A program made the translations under genes and the position numbers. Positions 6,605 through 6,728 of a stretch of 6,728 bases of DNA are shown in pieces. The stretch lies in NCBI GenBank assembly GCA_023621975.1, contig JAMOAC010000210.1, positions 1 through 6,728 of the forward strand. The letters are read 5' to 3'. The stretch's first letter is position 1; each line of letters starts with the position of its first letter. The stretch comes from Bacillota bacterium (GTDB lineage Bacteria; Bacillota_A; Clostridia; Acetivibrionales; DUMB01). The notes below the pieces were generated by a model that saw nothing but the letters and a program-made list of their open reading frames with translations, was not told the DNA's origin and ran no database searches.

Positions 6605-6728
6605 ATGCAGCAAAATTCTAATGTACCGGATTTGTACAAGCACAAAAGGCAAAAAAAAAGAAAAATATAACTAAAATTAAGGTGTAAAACAATATAATTA
6701 ACGGACAATTAAATAATATACAATAAAT
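6605..6728. other. Non-coding tail after the phosphoesterase gene
   Basis: AT-rich sequence with no gene. A short TGTAC/GTACA inverted pair (about 6622-6638) is too weak and lacks a following T run, so no intrinsic terminator is called. Confidence 0.6.

Noticed and set aside
6605..6728. Intrinsic terminator after the phosphoesterase
   Set aside because: Only a five-base stem is visible and no T run follows it.

Overview
The window looks like chromosomal DNA from an endospore-forming member of the Clostridia (Firmicutes). The grounds are a complete set of GerA-family germinant-receptor genes, strong AGGAGG/AGGTGA-type ribosome binding sites, use of TTG starts, and AT-rich spacers. A cellulolytic, Acetivibrio/Ruminiclostridium-like host is a guess from overall style and was not checked.

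Left part (25-4079, minus strand): a tightly packed spore germination operon transcribed right to left in the order A subunit, C subunit (lipoprotein), a tiny two-helix membrane protein, then B subunit (permease-like). The A and C genes abut. The C gene and the small gene overlap by an ATGA. The small gene and gerB are 6 bases apart. These products would normally assemble as a nutrient-sensing receptor in the inner membrane of the spore. The notable feature is that gerB is cut by a single in-frame TAA at codon 147, with both halves otherwise intact and in the same frame. As written the B subunit is truncated after four of about ten helices, so the receptor is probably non-functional, unless the stop is a sequencing error, suppressed, or strain-variable.

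Middle (4080-5029): a divergent, AT-rich spacer of about 950 bases. It contains an adjacent direct repeat (4373-4430), a 12-bp perfect palindrome (4357-4368), a decayed tandem-repeat tract with 25/22-bp and then 15-bp periods (4543-4740), and a possible 29-residue leader peptide (4905-4994) with a good ribosome binding site. No convincing sporulation promoter could be read for the ger operon.

Right part (5030-6604, plus strand): a secreted calcineurin-like metallophosphoesterase with a C-terminal domain that looks like a jelly-roll (LamG/concanavalin-like) module. It has its own strong ribosome binding site and no visible functional link to the germination operon. The last 124 bases hold no gene or clear terminator.
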